DNA from: an uncultured Eudoraea sp. | GTDB taxonomy: Bacteria > Bacteroidota > Bacteroidia > Flavobacteriales > Flavobacteriaceae | Direction of reading: 5' to 3' | Length of the DNA: 64,000 nt | NCBI RefSeq assembly: GCF_947490415.1 | Contig: NZ_CANLGX010000001.1 | Span: 496,001 to 560,000 of the forward strand | Shown: positions 53,136 to 62,314 of the stretch, one piece after another | How the letters are laid out: every line of letters begins with the position of its first letter | Numbering within the stretch: the stretch's first letter is position 1 | Notes under the pieces: generated by a model | Seen by the model: the letters and a program-made list of their open reading frames with translations, nothing else | The model's database searches: none | What the model was told of the DNA's origin: nothing | Program-made: the position numbers and the translations under genes

Positions 53136-54947
53136 CTATAAAATATTTTCTTTCATCCGGTTCCACACCCGCGCCAATAAAATTCCAGAAACAATTGCTA
53201 CTACGGTTAATATGGAGGCCAGTTTAATTTCCCCGTAAATCCAATACCCTGTGGCAAACATACAGGTATAAATAAGTACACAACCCAAAACCATTGCCGA
53301 AATTCCTTGCGGGACGCTCCATTTTTCATTGGGATCAGAAATTACGACCCCATCGGAGTTTGCATCCTTAATAACTTTCTCCCAGCCGGGGCCCCCCGGC
53401 TGTATTTTTTTATAGAAATCTCTTAGCACTGCTTTTGATTCCGGCTGAGTCATAAAAGTAGCCGCCAGCCAAATGATAGTAGTTGCCAAAACAACAAAAA
53501 TATACTCAGACCAGTCCGGGAAAACGCCGGTATCTGCTGCAAATAAAAATGGGCCCACTGCGGTAAGTTTAAGAACAATAGATATTATTCCGGAAGCAAA
53601 CATTGCAGTAATTTCACTCCAGGCATTAATGCGCCACCAAAACCACCTTAGAATAAATATTAATCCCGTGCCCGCACCAAAAACTAATAGCACTTCAAAT
53701 AATTGAAGTGCATTTTGCAGCAGCAAAGCAAGAAGGGCACTAAGTATCATTAGGCCTACTGTTGACAATCGCCCTACTGCAACCAATCTTTTTTCTGAAG
53801 CCTTTGGATTGATCTGTTGTTTGTAAAAATCATAGACTATATAAGAAGATCCCCAGTTTAACTGAGTGGAAATCGTACTCATGTAGGCAGCAATTAAAGA
53901 AGCTAAAACCAATCCCAGAAGCCCGCTGGGTAATTTTGTAAGCATGGCAGAATACGCCAAATCATGTCCTAATTTATCATCAGCCACGTTTGGGAAAGCC
54001 TCATGAATACTCGCAATATCCGGATAAATCACCAATGAAGCCAAAGCTACAAGAATCCACGGCCATGGCCTTAAAGCGTAGTGCATAATATTAAAGAAAA
54101 AGGTAGCACCTATAGCATGGTTTTCATTCTTGGCAGCCAGCATTCTTTGCGCAATATAACCTCCGCCACCAGGTTCTGCTCCGGGGTACCATGAACTCCA
54201 CCATTGTACTGCGAGGGGTATAATAAAGAGTGTAATTAAAGCCTGCTTATTGCTAAAATCCGGTAAAATAGAGAGTTTGTCTTTTACATTTTCGTTAGCC
54301 ATAATTGCCTCAATCCCTCCTACTTCGGGTAAATTTACCAAATAATATGCCGCGCCAATTGCCCCTCCCATTGCTACAAAAAACAATAAGAAATCTGTAT
54401 AAACAACACCCTTAAATCCACCTAAAGCGCTAAAAGTTACAGTAATTAATCCGGCGCTTATTACAGTCTGCCAGGGTTCCAGCCCAAGCATTATTCCTCC
54501 AATTTTAATGGCTGCCAGTGTTACCGCGGACATCGTGATTACATTAAAAATAACCCCGAGGTAAACAGCGCGAAACTTTCTTAAAAACCTTGCCGGCGAA
54601 CCGCCATAACGTAATTCATAAAATTCGAGATCCGTATTTACATTAGATTTTCTCCATAGTTTGGCATAAACAAATACTGTTAGCAGACCGGTAATAAGAA
54701 AGGCCCACCAGACCCAATTTCCTGAAACCCCATTCGTCCTTACAATATCGGTCACCAGGTTTGGAGTATCTGTAGAAAAGGTGGTTGCTACCATAGAAAG
54801 GCCTAATAACCACCAGGGCATAGTCCTTCCTGATAAGAAAAATTCTGAGGTATTCTTCCCTGATTTTTTGGAAACAAGGATCCCGATAAGAAGAACAATT
54901 GAGAAAAATACAATTATAAACGAATAGTCTAAAGTGCTTAGTTCCAT
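53136..54947 (-). CDS. Sodium:solute symporter (SSS family)
   Basis: A 603-residue inner-membrane transporter with about fifteen predicted helices. It shows the SSS signature around FFLSGRTMPWWLLGLSMVATTFSTDTPN and the sodium-site region SLIAAYMSTISTQLNWGSSYIV. The long C-terminal part adds further helices beyond the thirteen of minimal family members. It is the first gene of a two-gene transcript with the NagX-like protein, so an amino sugar is a possible substrate; that is inference from the neighbour only. Confidence 0.92.
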   Translation of the reverse strand: MELSTLDYSFIIVFFSIVLLIGILVSKKSGKNTSEFFLSGRTMPWWLLGLSMVATTFSTDTPNLVTDIVRTNGVSGNWVWWAFLITGLLTVFVYAKLWRKSNVNTDLEFYELRYGGSPARFLRKFRAVYLGVIFNVITMSAVTLAAIKIGGIMLGLEPWQTVISAGLITVTFSALGGFKGVVYTDFLLFFVAMGGAIGAAYYLVNLPEVGGIEAIMANENVKDKLSILPDFSNKQALITLFIIPLAVQWWSSWYPGAEPGGGGYIAQRMLAAKNENHAIGATFFFNIMHYALRPWPWILVALASLVIYPDIASIHEAFPNVADDKLGHDLAYSAMLTKLPSGLLGLVLASLIAAYMSTISTQLNWGSSYIVYDFYKQQINPKASEKRLVAVGRLSTVGLMILSALLALLLQNALQLFEVLLVFGAGTGLIFILRWFWWRINAWSEITAMFASGIISIVLKLTAVGPFLFAADTGVFPDWSEYIFVVLATTIIWLAATFMTQPESKAVLRDFYKKIQPGGPGWEKVIKDANSDGVVISDPNEKWSVPQGISAMVLGCVLIYTCMFATGYWIYGEIKLASILTVVAIVSGILLARVWNRMKENIL

Positions 54948-54989
54948 AGTTTGGTTTTGGTGGTGGTATAAAGATATTATTTTTTAGGA

Positions 54990-54997
54990 TACATTTG
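54990..54997 (+). promoter_or_regulatory. -7 box of the TauE/SafE gene
   Basis: TACATTTG is a perfect match; it implies a leader of about 37 nt before the TTG start at 55040. No TTG is found at the expected -33 distance. Confidence 0.5.
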
Positions 54998-55039
54998 CTT
55001 TTTGTTCTTTAAACCTAATAACCTCTTTAAACTCCACTT

Positions 55040-55777
55040 TTGGAAATCACAACCACCTCCTGGATATTGGCGTTTTTTGCTTCGGTAATCCTGGGGATTT
55101 CTAAAGCAGGACTTAAAGGTATCGCCATTATTATTGTTACCCTTATGGCGCTCGCCTTTGGAGCCAGAGAATCTACGGGTCTCATTGTACCTTTACTTTT
55201 GGTTGGTGATGTTTTTGCCGTAATTTATTACAACAGGCACGCACAATGGAAGTATATTTTACGCTTTCTACCCTGGATGATATCAGGTTTATTGATAGGG
55301 GTCCTGATTGGAAAAAACCTTCCCGAAAAGGCATTTAAAATTGGAATGTCGGGCATTATTCTGGCAAGTGTATTACTTATGTACTGGTGGGATTTACGAA
55401 AATCCAAATCTGTCCCCTCACATTGGGCTTTTGGTGGTTTTATGGGTGTAATGGCAGGTATTACCACTATGATTGGAAATTTGGCCGGGGCTTTTTCAAA
55501 TATTTATTTTTTGGCTATGCGACTTCCTAAAAATGTGTTTATAGGTACTGCGGCATGGCTGTTTCTGATCGTAAACGCCATAAAACTCCCTTTTCACATT
55601 TTTGTCTGGAAAACTATTAGCTGGGAAACATTGGTGATAGATTTAAAACTAATCCCCGGAATCCTATTAGGGCTGTTTATTGGCGTACGGTTGGTTAAAA
55701 TTATTCGTGAAAGTTTTTACAGGAAATTGATCCTGATTTTAACCGCCATTGGGGCAATCCTCATTCTGTTTCGGTAA
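55040..55777 (+). CDS. TauE/SafE-family anion exporter
   Basis: A 245-residue inner-membrane protein with about eight hydrophobic helices. The family's N-terminal pattern is seen in LAFFASVILGISKAGLKG, and the half-repeat in AFGGFMGVMAGITTMIGNLAG. Such proteins export sulfite, sulfoacetate or related organosulfur anions. The start codon is TTG (METT-type context at 55040), with a promoter box 43 nt before it. Its last 17 bp overlap the 3' end of the convergent nuclease/phosphatase gene. Confidence 0.88.
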   Translation: MEITTTSWILAFFASVILGISKAGLKGIAIIIVTLMALAFGARESTGLIVPLLLVGDVFAVIYYNRHAQWKYILRFLPWMISGLLIGVLIGKNLPEKAFKIGMSGIILASVLLMYWWDLRKSKSVPSHWAFGGFMGVMAGITTMIGNLAGAFSNIYFLAMRLPKNVFIGTAAWLFLIVNAIKLPFHIFVWKTISWETLVIDLKLIPGILLGLFIGVRLVKIIRESFYRKLILILTAIGAILILFR

Positions 55778-56612
55778 TAGCTAATTTTGCCAGAACAGGG
55801 AAATGATCTGAAGGATATCTCAAGTCTTTCGAATCGCTCAAAATGGCATATTTAAGAAGCTGAAAACCTGTTTTGGACAGGAAAATATAGTCGATTCTTC
55901 GTGTTATAGGTTCTGAAAAATTAAACCCATTAAATGTTCCTTCAGGCCCAAAAGCCTTATCCCCGGCAAGCAGATGGGTATCCTGCATAGCACTGGAGAG
56001 CAATAAGATACTCGGGTGATCCGGTTCCAGGTTAAGATCCCCTGTCAGTATTACCGGGAAATTCTCCGTGTTTAATTTTTGTATTCTTTCAATGATCTGG
56101 AATACACTTTCTTTTCTTGCTTCTTCTCCTATATGATCGAAATGCGTATTGAATACCCAGAAGTTTTGGCCTCCCCCTTTGGTTTTAAATAACCCGTAGG
56201 TACAAACCCGTTTTATGGCCGCATCCCATCCTTTTGATGGTATTTCAGGTGTTTCGGAAAGCCAGAAAGTGTTTTCTTCCAGTAATTCCAATTTCTCCGG
56301 ATTGTAAAAAATTGCCGAAAACTCCCCATTTTTAAGTCCGTCCTCTCTACCTTTTCCAATATAGGTGTATCCGGGCATCCCATTCTTAATTTCCTCCAAC
56401 TGATGCAGTAAGCCTTCCTGGATTCCAAAAACCTCAGGTTCATGAAAGTTGAGTTGACCAATTAAAAAATCCTTTCTATTATCCCAACGATTCAGGCTAT
56501 CAGAAGCCACGTCCAGGCGAATATTATATGAGAGCACGGTAATATCCTGTGCATTCAAATTTAGCGCTGTCAGCAAAAATAACATCGGCACAAAAAGCTT
56601 TATTTGTTTCAT
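55761..56612 (-). CDS. Secreted endonuclease/exonuclease/phosphatase family protein
   Basis: A 283-residue protein with a signal peptide (KQIKLFVPMLFLLTALNLNA, then QD) and one EEP domain. Catalytic motifs are VLSYNIRLDV, EVFGIQEG, FNTHFDH, ILTGDLNLEPD and RYPSDHFPVLAKL; all metal and catalytic residues are present. Substrates in this family range from DNA to phosphoinositides and sphingomyelin. The periplasmic or outer location suggests nutrient phosphate scavenging. It overlaps the TauE/SafE gene tail to tail by 17 bp. Confidence 0.9.
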   Translation of the reverse strand: MKQIKLFVPMLFLLTALNLNAQDITVLSYNIRLDVASDSLNRWDNRKDFLIGQLNFHEPEVFGIQEGLLHQLEEIKNGMPGYTYIGKGREDGLKNGEFSAIFYNPEKLELLEENTFWLSETPEIPSKGWDAAIKRVCTYGLFKTKGGGQNFWVFNTHFDHIGEEARKESVFQIIERIQKLNTENFPVILTGDLNLEPDHPSILLLSSAMQDTHLLAGDKAFGPEGTFNGFNFSEPITRRIDYIFLSKTGFQLLKYAILSDSKDLRYPSDHFPVLAKLAITETE

Positions 56613-56959
56613 AATTCAAATCGTTTGTTTTTAAACCGTACCTAACAATTCGGCATCTGTAATAAGCGTCTCAGCCCGCATATATGATCCATTTATCTTA
56701 TCCTCAAGAGTATTCTGCTCGTTACAGTTTCGCAAAAGGGATATATAGCCCAGGCCAGTGTTTCAGGCCAAATGATTGCAAACTTATTTAACGTGCTTTA
56801 CTATACGAGCTTTTATCAGATAAGTTACAAAACCTTTTTTAATTGTACTTCCTATCGGAAAGCAGTTAAAAAGGATACAAGAATGACTTTTTTTAATTAC
56901 CTTGTATATCATAATCTATTAACGGAGAATCATCATATCAATTCTTATAAAAAGAAATA
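56613..56959. other. 347-bp intergenic region
   Basis: I find no convincing gene, promoter or RNA here. A short open frame (56772-56960) has the composition of random AT-rich DNA. One weak hairpin, CCTTTTTTAA ... TTAAAAAGG (about 56832-56874), with an imperfect stem and a long loop, is the only structure seen. Confidence 0.5.
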
Positions 56960-57292
56960 ATGAAATTTAATTTAGCTGAAAAATTAGCCATAGTAAAAGC
57001 CATTGATGAGGTTATTCTGGTAGACGGAAAGGTTCAACAAAGTGAAATTGACTTCCTTACCCAATTAATGGATATTCTAAAATTTGACCGTGTTCTTATT
57101 GAAGAAGCCAGGAAGATTACGGCTAAGGAATGTATACAAGTCCTTAAGGCAATGCCTGAAAATAAAAAACACGCATTAGGAGTAATGTTGAGTGAGATGG
57201 CCAACGCCGATGGAGAGTTCAATGAGGATGAATACCGCTTAATTTTTAATCTTTTACTGGAAGCCGGTATTGATATTGAATCTGCACTTTAA
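56960..57292 (+). CDS. TerB-like protein
   Basis: A 110-residue all-helical protein resembling the TerB/DjlA-N domain. Two acidic segments of the family are visible: AIDEVILVDGKVQQSEIDFL near the N terminus and EMANADGEFNEDEYRLIF near the C terminus, each with the D-G-x-x metal-binding style turn. TerB relatives are associated with tellurite or general envelope stress, but single-domain copies like this have no defined job. It has no ter neighbours. Confidence 0.78.
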   Translation: MKFNLAEKLAIVKAIDEVILVDGKVQQSEIDFLTQLMDILKFDRVLIEEARKITAKECIQVLKAMPENKKHALGVMLSEMANADGEFNEDEYRLIFNLLLEAGIDIESAL

Positions 57293-57337
57293 ATACCAGA
57301 CTACTCAACGTTATTAACAAAACGAAACAAAAAATTT

Positions 57338-57369
57338 AAAATCCGACTTTTCGTAAAAAGTCGGATTTT
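57338..57369. terminator. Terminator after the TerB-like gene, possibly bidirectional
   Basis: AAAATCCGACTTTT and AAAAGTCGGATTTT pair perfectly over 14 bp around CGTA. The TTTT at the 3' end of the stem serves as a short U-tract in either direction, between two convergent genes. Confidence 0.72.
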
Positions 57370-57427
57370 CTATTAGGAAATATTCTCCTGCACATAAAGT
57401 AAAGTGGCTGGAAAATGAGATGTATTC

Positions 57428-57931
57428 CTAAAATTCTTTAGACAGATCTGCGGTATCATACCATTCTGCCTGATGGGTAATTTTGCCTTCTTCATTAAAA
57501 AAGTAGACAGCGTACCATTTTAGTCTTCCGTTTTTTCCGGTTTCTGCAAAATTAAACTTCCATAGCCCGTAAACTCTGACATCTCCATTAGGTTTTTGAT
57601 TTTCATCCAGGCCGGCAAAAAACTGAGCATCGGTTAATTTTTTGTTGTCAAACGTCTTCATAAATCCTTTCATGGCCTCTTCCCAGACAGCTTTCGGCAG
57701 AGAGTCTCTACCCACACTGGGCGGTGACCAGATAAAATCTTCAGTAACATAAGATCCAAAGTTAAGGGAGTCATTGTTAGAAAATGCCTCCAAAAAAGCT
57801 TTAGTAGTTTCAACGTTCTTATGGAATTTTTCCATATTCGGATCTGGCATCGGTGCTTCAGGTTCTTTTACTTTTTCCTGACAACTACCCAGAAGTACAA
57901 TAGCAGTAATTAAAAGAATAATTTTTTTCAT
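57428..57931 (-). CDS. NTF2-like lipoprotein
   Basis: A 167-residue lipoprotein: the signal ends in LLGSC (Cys about 17), followed by an acidic, proline-rich linker and a SnoaL/NTF2-like fold. The domain begins ETTKAFLEAFSNNDSLNFGS and closes with YFFNEEGKITHQAEWYD. This fold forms a small cone used for ligand binding or as an enzyme scaffold; no catalytic set is identified. It shares the pattern G-D-V-R-V-Y-x-L-W with the lipoprotein at 61720, of which it looks a distant paralogue. Confidence 0.78.
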   Translation of the reverse strand: MKKIILLITAIVLLGSCQEKVKEPEAPMPDPNMEKFHKNVETTKAFLEAFSNNDSLNFGSYVTEDFIWSPPSVGRDSLPKAVWEEAMKGFMKTFDNKKLTDAQFFAGLDENQKPNGDVRVYGLWKFNFAETGKNGRLKWYAVYFFNEEGKITHQAEWYDTADLSKEF

Positions 57932-58228
57932 GTTTTTATAAAGTGAATTAATGGTTAATAAATATACCTTAATACAAGGATATGTTGCCAGAATATAACT
58001 TTTAAGGGTATGATCCTAACAATGGAGGATGAAGTCAAGCTTTTTTTGTCCGAGCATGCTAATTTTTTTATCAAGAGAAAATTCATCGCCTTTAACATTA
58101 ATTCATATCAGAATATTTGTGTTACTCATTATGATTTTACGGCTTAACAAAACTTTGGTTCCCCAAAATACTTTAGTAAATTCACAATGTTTGGCACTCA
58201 ACTGATTAGATTAAAATTTAAAAGAAAA

Positions 58229-58930
58229 ATGAAATTATTTAAAGGAATCAGGCAGCAATTCATTCAAGAAAGCAACGTAAAGAAATACCTGCTTTATGCC
58301 ATTGGTGAAATTTTGCTTGTGATGATAGGAATTACCCTGGCATTTCAGTTAGATAATTGGAATGAAAACAGGGAGAAAAAAATTTCCGAAATAAGAACCT
58401 ATGAAAATATCAGAGACCAAATTATTGGAGATAAAGAACTAATTCAGAATCAAATAGATTATAACAATAACTACATGGACCAATTTGAATATGCCAGAAA
58501 GATTATTATGGCTAACGATCGTACCCAAATGGATACCCTAGGGGTTATAGTTGGAAATCTTACAAATTATTCAGATTTTGACAGAGAAGGCAATATATAT
58601 GAAACTTTGGTAAACAGCGGAGAAATACAATTATTGCGCAATCAAAGGATCGTCGATCGGATCCGGGTGTTGGAACAGCGCTATAATTATATTAACAGAA
58701 TGGAGAGTATCCATTATGATGTAATGTTAGACCACGCTGCTCGAAGTATAACCTCTGTTATTAATTTTGCTTCTGCTGAAGTTATTAAACCCGAACTTAT
58801 TTTTACCCATGAATTTCAAAACCTTATCTTTTTACTGGTACAGATTATGCAAGAAAAAGACAACACTTACCTTTCTGCAATAAATGAAATTGATGGAATA
58901 CTTGCATTAATTGATGAGGAGCTTAAATAG
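58229..58930 (+). CDS. DUF6090 family membrane protein
   Basis: A 233-residue protein typical of Flavobacteriaceae. It starts with a basic segment (KLFKGIRQQFIQESNVKKY), one transmembrane helix (LLYAIGEILLVMIGITLAF) and then QLDNWNENRE, followed by a long, mostly helical, hydrophilic domain with coiled-coil character. Its function is unknown. A longer frame starts at 58187; a near-match promoter box, TACTTTAG (58169-58176), allows either start, and I chose the one at the conserved basic segment. Confidence 0.78.
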   Translation: MKLFKGIRQQFIQESNVKKYLLYAIGEILLVMIGITLAFQLDNWNENREKKISEIRTYENIRDQIIGDKELIQNQIDYNNNYMDQFEYARKIIMANDRTQMDTLGVIVGNLTNYSDFDREGNIYETLVNSGEIQLLRNQRIVDRIRVLEQRYNYINRMESIHYDVMLDHAARSITSVINFASAEVIKPELIFTHEFQNLIFLLVQIMQEKDNTYLSAINEIDGILALIDEELK

Positions 58931-58958
58931 AACTAAATGCCTAAAACAAAAAATTGAA

Positions 58959-58979
58959 GGGAAGTCTGATAAACTTCCC
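58959..58979. terminator. Possible terminator between DUF6090 and DUF418 genes
   Basis: GGGAAGT and ACTTCCC pair over 7 bp around a 7-nt loop between convergent genes. A T-run (TTTTTT) follows 4 nt later on the minus strand only, so it would mainly serve the DUF418 gene. Confidence 0.5.
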
Positions 58980-59009
58980 CTCTGCTTAGTTCGATAATGG
59001 AACTAAAAA

Positions 59010-60323
59010 TTATTTTGAAATTTGTCTTTTAAAAGGTTGTATTTGTTTGTAGGTAAGTGACCTCCACATCCATTCTAAAGGCCCAAACCTATAGTATTTT
59101 AGCCATATTGGGCTAACTATCAACTGAAAGATCCAAATTGAAACCACCACATAATACAGCTCATAACGTTGTAATTTTCCAAACATGGAGAAGCCCACTC
59201 CTGTGAAAATTATTGCACAAATCACAGAGTGCATAATGTAGTTAGTAAGCGCCATGCGACCTACAGCAGCCAGTGAGTTTTTTAAAAAAACAATGATGTT
59301 TAATTTACAAAAAATCATGACCAGCCCAATGTGCCCAAAGGAAACCGCTATACGTCCTATGGCATATGTGCGTCCTGCCTTATGGAATGAGGGAACAGAG
59401 AAATTATCGTTCAAAATAAGCATGGTCTCATAGTAATTTACAGAAAGGCCAATTCCATAACCAACAACCATCATAATCAGGTAGGATTTATAGCTCAGCT
59501 CAGCAGTGATTACTCTTAGTTTGTACAAAGCAATGCCCAATAGCATCATGGCCAATATGTCCCAGGGATTATAATCGTAATTAAAAGTGCTTTGCATAAA
59601 CCTGTTTACGGGGGCAAGAAACAAGACAATATCAAAATAACCCTTATGCATACTCTCTGTATCTTCCAGTACTTTCTCTTCAGGAGTTTTCATCTCGGTC
59701 ACCAACGCTTCCCAGGCTTCTTTGCCTTCCTTTATGTCCTCAGGAATATCTGATTCATTCTCATAGGACTGTGCCATGGTATACTGTTCTAGATGTTTCA
59801 TGTCTTTAGAATAACCATAACTTGCCAAAGCAACCCCAATAAGTGTAAGGATAGCTGCAGCCATAATCAATTTTTTAGGAGAAGTATTTCTAAATGGAAA
59901 TAAAAACAGACCATAGAGGCCATAGGCAAATAAGATATCCCCAGTCCATAAAATTATATACCCGTGGATAACTCCAAAAATGAGCAACCATATGGTTCTT
60001 CGATAGTAAATATCTGCTACTTCAATACCGCCACCTTTATTAATCATTCTTGAGGTCATAAGTACCATCCCTACCCCAAAGAGCATAGAAAACATAGCCC
60101 TCATGGTGCCTTCAAAAAACATGTTGTTCATAACCCAGGCATAAAGGTTGTACCCTTCTGATCCTCCTTGTATAGTTGGATCCACATAAGCCCAAAAGAC
60201 CAGGCCAAAACCCGTAATGTTCATTAATAATATTCCCAGAAGAGCAACGCCTCTTAGGACATCAAGAGATCTAATTCGTTCAGCACCGGTAACGGGGCCA
60301 AGTTGGTTGGTTGTTTCATTCAT
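59010..60323 (-). CDS. DUF418 family membrane protein
   Basis: A 437-residue inner-membrane protein with about ten helices. The N-terminal ERIRSLDVLRGVALLGILLMNITGFG is the shared acyltransferase/DUF418 opening, and the DUF418 domain with its FGPLEWMWRSLTYKQ ending forms the C-terminal third. Relatives are widespread in Bacteroidota with no settled role; membrane-lipid or cell-wall modification is a guess. It resembles the NagX-like protein only in the opening. A perfect -7 box lies upstream. Confidence 0.88.
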   Translation of the reverse strand: MNETTNQLGPVTGAERIRSLDVLRGVALLGILLMNITGFGLVFWAYVDPTIQGGSEGYNLYAWVMNNMFFEGTMRAMFSMLFGVGMVLMTSRMINKGGGIEVADIYYRRTIWLLIFGVIHGYIILWTGDILFAYGLYGLFLFPFRNTSPKKLIMAAAILTLIGVALASYGYSKDMKHLEQYTMAQSYENESDIPEDIKEGKEAWEALVTEMKTPEEKVLEDTESMHKGYFDIVLFLAPVNRFMQSTFNYDYNPWDILAMMLLGIALYKLRVITAELSYKSYLIMMVVGYGIGLSVNYYETMLILNDNFSVPSFHKAGRTYAIGRIAVSFGHIGLVMIFCKLNIIVFLKNSLAAVGRMALTNYIMHSVICAIIFTGVGFSMFGKLQRYELYYVVVSIWIFQLIVSPIWLKYYRFGPLEWMWRSLTYKQIQPFKRQISK

Positions 60324-60366
60324 CTCAATTGGTTGGTTTAGTAAGCAAAAAAGACATCCCTAAAAT

Positions 60367-60374
60367 CAAATTTA
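60367..60374 (-). promoter_or_regulatory. -7 box of the DUF418 gene
   Basis: TAAATTTG on the minus strand matches TAnnTTTG and predicts a leader of about 38 nt. Confidence 0.5.
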
Positions 60375-60466
60375 GAATGCCCTGTTTGTGATTATGGTTG
60401 TTAAGATAAACTTTATTCCCCAATCACCTTTAATTTAGAAAGAAGTTTTTACAGAGATGAAATTCC

Positions 60467-61528
60467 TTATTTAAGCCTGGTGCGGTTAACTATATTTCTT
60501 TCGAATTTTTTGTCATCTTCCAGGATTTCATAAAAATCCTCGATAAATTCTTTTGCTGTTCGAAATTGACCAGGATCTCGGAAATATATTTCCAAACTTT
60601 CTATAGTGGCAAAGAATTGTTCTTTATGATCCAGGTAAGTTTGGCGTACCTTTTGGAATAATGCTTCATCACGATTATACCCCTTGTAGGCACGCTGGGT
60701 AACTTCATCTATTTGAGTGGGTATATTCTGGATATTGGATACAGTAGCATAATGGGTGTTCACAAGTCCGGACATATCAAAATCATAAGGAATTGCAATT
60801 ATTTTATCCTCTATAAACATAAGCCGTTGATTGTGTTGAATCCTAGCAGAATAGTCTGTATTTCCAATTAAATATTCGAAAAACGCATTTTCTACTGCAA
60901 AAGTAGGATCGTGCTGGAGTGGATGGATAACCCTTTTGATCTGCTTTCCATGTACACGTTCTGCTACATTATCAATATCTTCTATTAGGAACCCTTGTAT
61001 TTGATGCTTTTTTATCCGTTGTCCTTTCTCTTCAAGGAATTCAAGCTCCAACAATCTGGTTTTGAAATGATAGGGCGAAATATCTTCATATAACTTGTAC
61101 GCTAAATACTCTTTTATAACATAGTCATTGCCATTTCTCCCCTCCAAACAGGGCAGCACAACCTTAAGTTTTTTGTTTCCTTGAAAGATCGTTCCTTTTG
61201 TAGCAGATTTTTTTAGTTTAATTCGCAATGGAACGTAATAACAGTTGTCTCGTCTAAAATTACCCCGGGCTCTAAGCTTTATATTCATTGAATCCCATGC
61301 AGCTCCTTTATCATTGTACCATAACGTTGACATTATATAGGTGCTGTCATTAGTTTTCTCTCTTAAGTTTTTTGCAGAGAATCTTAATTTTACAGATAGC
61401 GCTTCCTGATTTTTAAAAAGCGCTGTAGTTTCTTTAAAACCCTCCTCCAGAATCGCTTGCTGGGAAAACATAACCTGGCCCAGGAACATATAATATGCAA
61501 GAATAAGAAGTACAGTCTGGCTTTTCAT
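60467..61528 (-). CDS. Secreted protein, possibly CotH-like atypical kinase
   Basis: A 353-residue protein with a signal peptide (MKSQTVLLILAYYMFLGQVM, then FSQQ). I do not recognise a named family with certainty. Several segments resemble the CotH protein-kinase fold: SMNIKLRARGNFRRDNC, KKLKVVLPC followed by DYVIKEYLAYKLYEDIS, the hinge-like GFLIEDIDNVAERV, then YLIGNTDYSARIQHNQ and AIPYDFDMSGLVN, which match the order of catalytic Asp and metal-binding Asp segments. If so it may phosphorylate extracellular proteins. No neighbour suggests a substrate. An in-frame ATG at 61561 is an alternative start. Confidence 0.6.
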   Translation of the reverse strand: MKSQTVLLILAYYMFLGQVMFSQQAILEEGFKETTALFKNQEALSVKLRFSAKNLREKTNDSTYIMSTLWYNDKGAAWDSMNIKLRARGNFRRDNCYYVPLRIKLKKSATKGTIFQGNKKLKVVLPCLEGRNGNDYVIKEYLAYKLYEDISPYHFKTRLLELEFLEEKGQRIKKHQIQGFLIEDIDNVAERVHGKQIKRVIHPLQHDPTFAVENAFFEYLIGNTDYSARIQHNQRLMFIEDKIIAIPYDFDMSGLVNTHYATVSNIQNIPTQIDEVTQRAYKGYNRDEALFQKVRQTYLDHKEQFFATIESLEIYFRDPGQFRTAKEFIEDFYEILEDDKKFERNIVNRTRLK

Positions 61529-61719
61529 ATTCAAAATTTCGGCCTTATTAAATATAATCATTTAAATTTCAATAGTATTTGGTTTTGCAGTTCCTTGGCT
61601 AGTTGTTTAAAATTCTAAATAGAAAATAACCGTATTCCCTCAATATTTTATCAGCAACTTCCATTACAAAAATTATAATTGTTAACTTTCTGGCTTAAAT
61701 CAACCTAAAAATCAACATT

Positions 61720-62232
61720 ATGAGAATTCTATTTTTTTATCTGTGCTTTGCTATCTTTTTAATAGGATGCAAAACTGAAGTTGACAATTCTGCCAACGAG
61801 GCTTTTGAAGCTAATTCAAAAACGGTATTGACTAATCTAGAGGGGTTTCAAAATGAAAATTTGGACTACTCAATGTATGCAAAAGAATTTTCCATGCTCG
61901 AAACTACCTTTGGAGCCGAAAAAGAATCCATCACCCTGGATGAAATGATAGCTAATGACATGCAAATGTGGGAAACTTTTGATTTTAAAATGCTAACAGA
62001 TCCACCCATTTTATTACCTGGTGTTAATCAGGATACTAAAATGCCAGACGGTTCAGTTAGGCATTACAGTGCATGGGAAGTGACTCTTCCTGCAACAGAT
62101 TCGACCGAAGCCAAAACCGGCGTTATTAATTTATATGAGTCTTTCGATTTTGACGCCGAGGGTAAAATCTTAACGCAACAGGTTTACGGAGATTTCACCG
62201 GATTGATGATGTACCTAAGCAGCAATAATTAA
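61720..62232 (+). CDS. NTF2-like lipoprotein
   Basis: A 170-residue lipoprotein: the signal ends in LIGC (Cys about 17). The remainder looks like an NTF2/SnoaL-type domain, with PDGSVRHYSAWEVTL and NLYESFDFDAEGKILTQQVYGD corresponding to the last strands. Related in pattern to the lipoprotein at 57428, but much diverged. Function unknown; the gene has its own terminator. Confidence 0.75.
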   Translation: MRILFFYLCFAIFLIGCKTEVDNSANEAFEANSKTVLTNLEGFQNENLDYSMYAKEFSMLETTFGAEKESITLDEMIANDMQMWETFDFKMLTDPPILLPGVNQDTKMPDGSVRHYSAWEVTLPATDSTEAKTGVINLYESFDFDAEGKILTQQVYGDFTGLMMYLSSNN

Positions 62233-62254
62233 TTTTATCTTGTTTTAAAAACTG

Positions 62255-62292
62255 AACAAGCCTTCATAAGACAATGAAGGCTTGTTTTTTTT
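62255..62292 (+). terminator. Intrinsic terminator after the lipoprotein gene
   Basis: AACAAGCCTTCAT and ATGAAGGCTTGTT pair perfectly over 13 bp around a 6-nt loop and end in eight T residues. Confidence 0.92.
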
Positions 62293-62314
62293 AATCCTGA
62301 AACCTTCCAACTAA

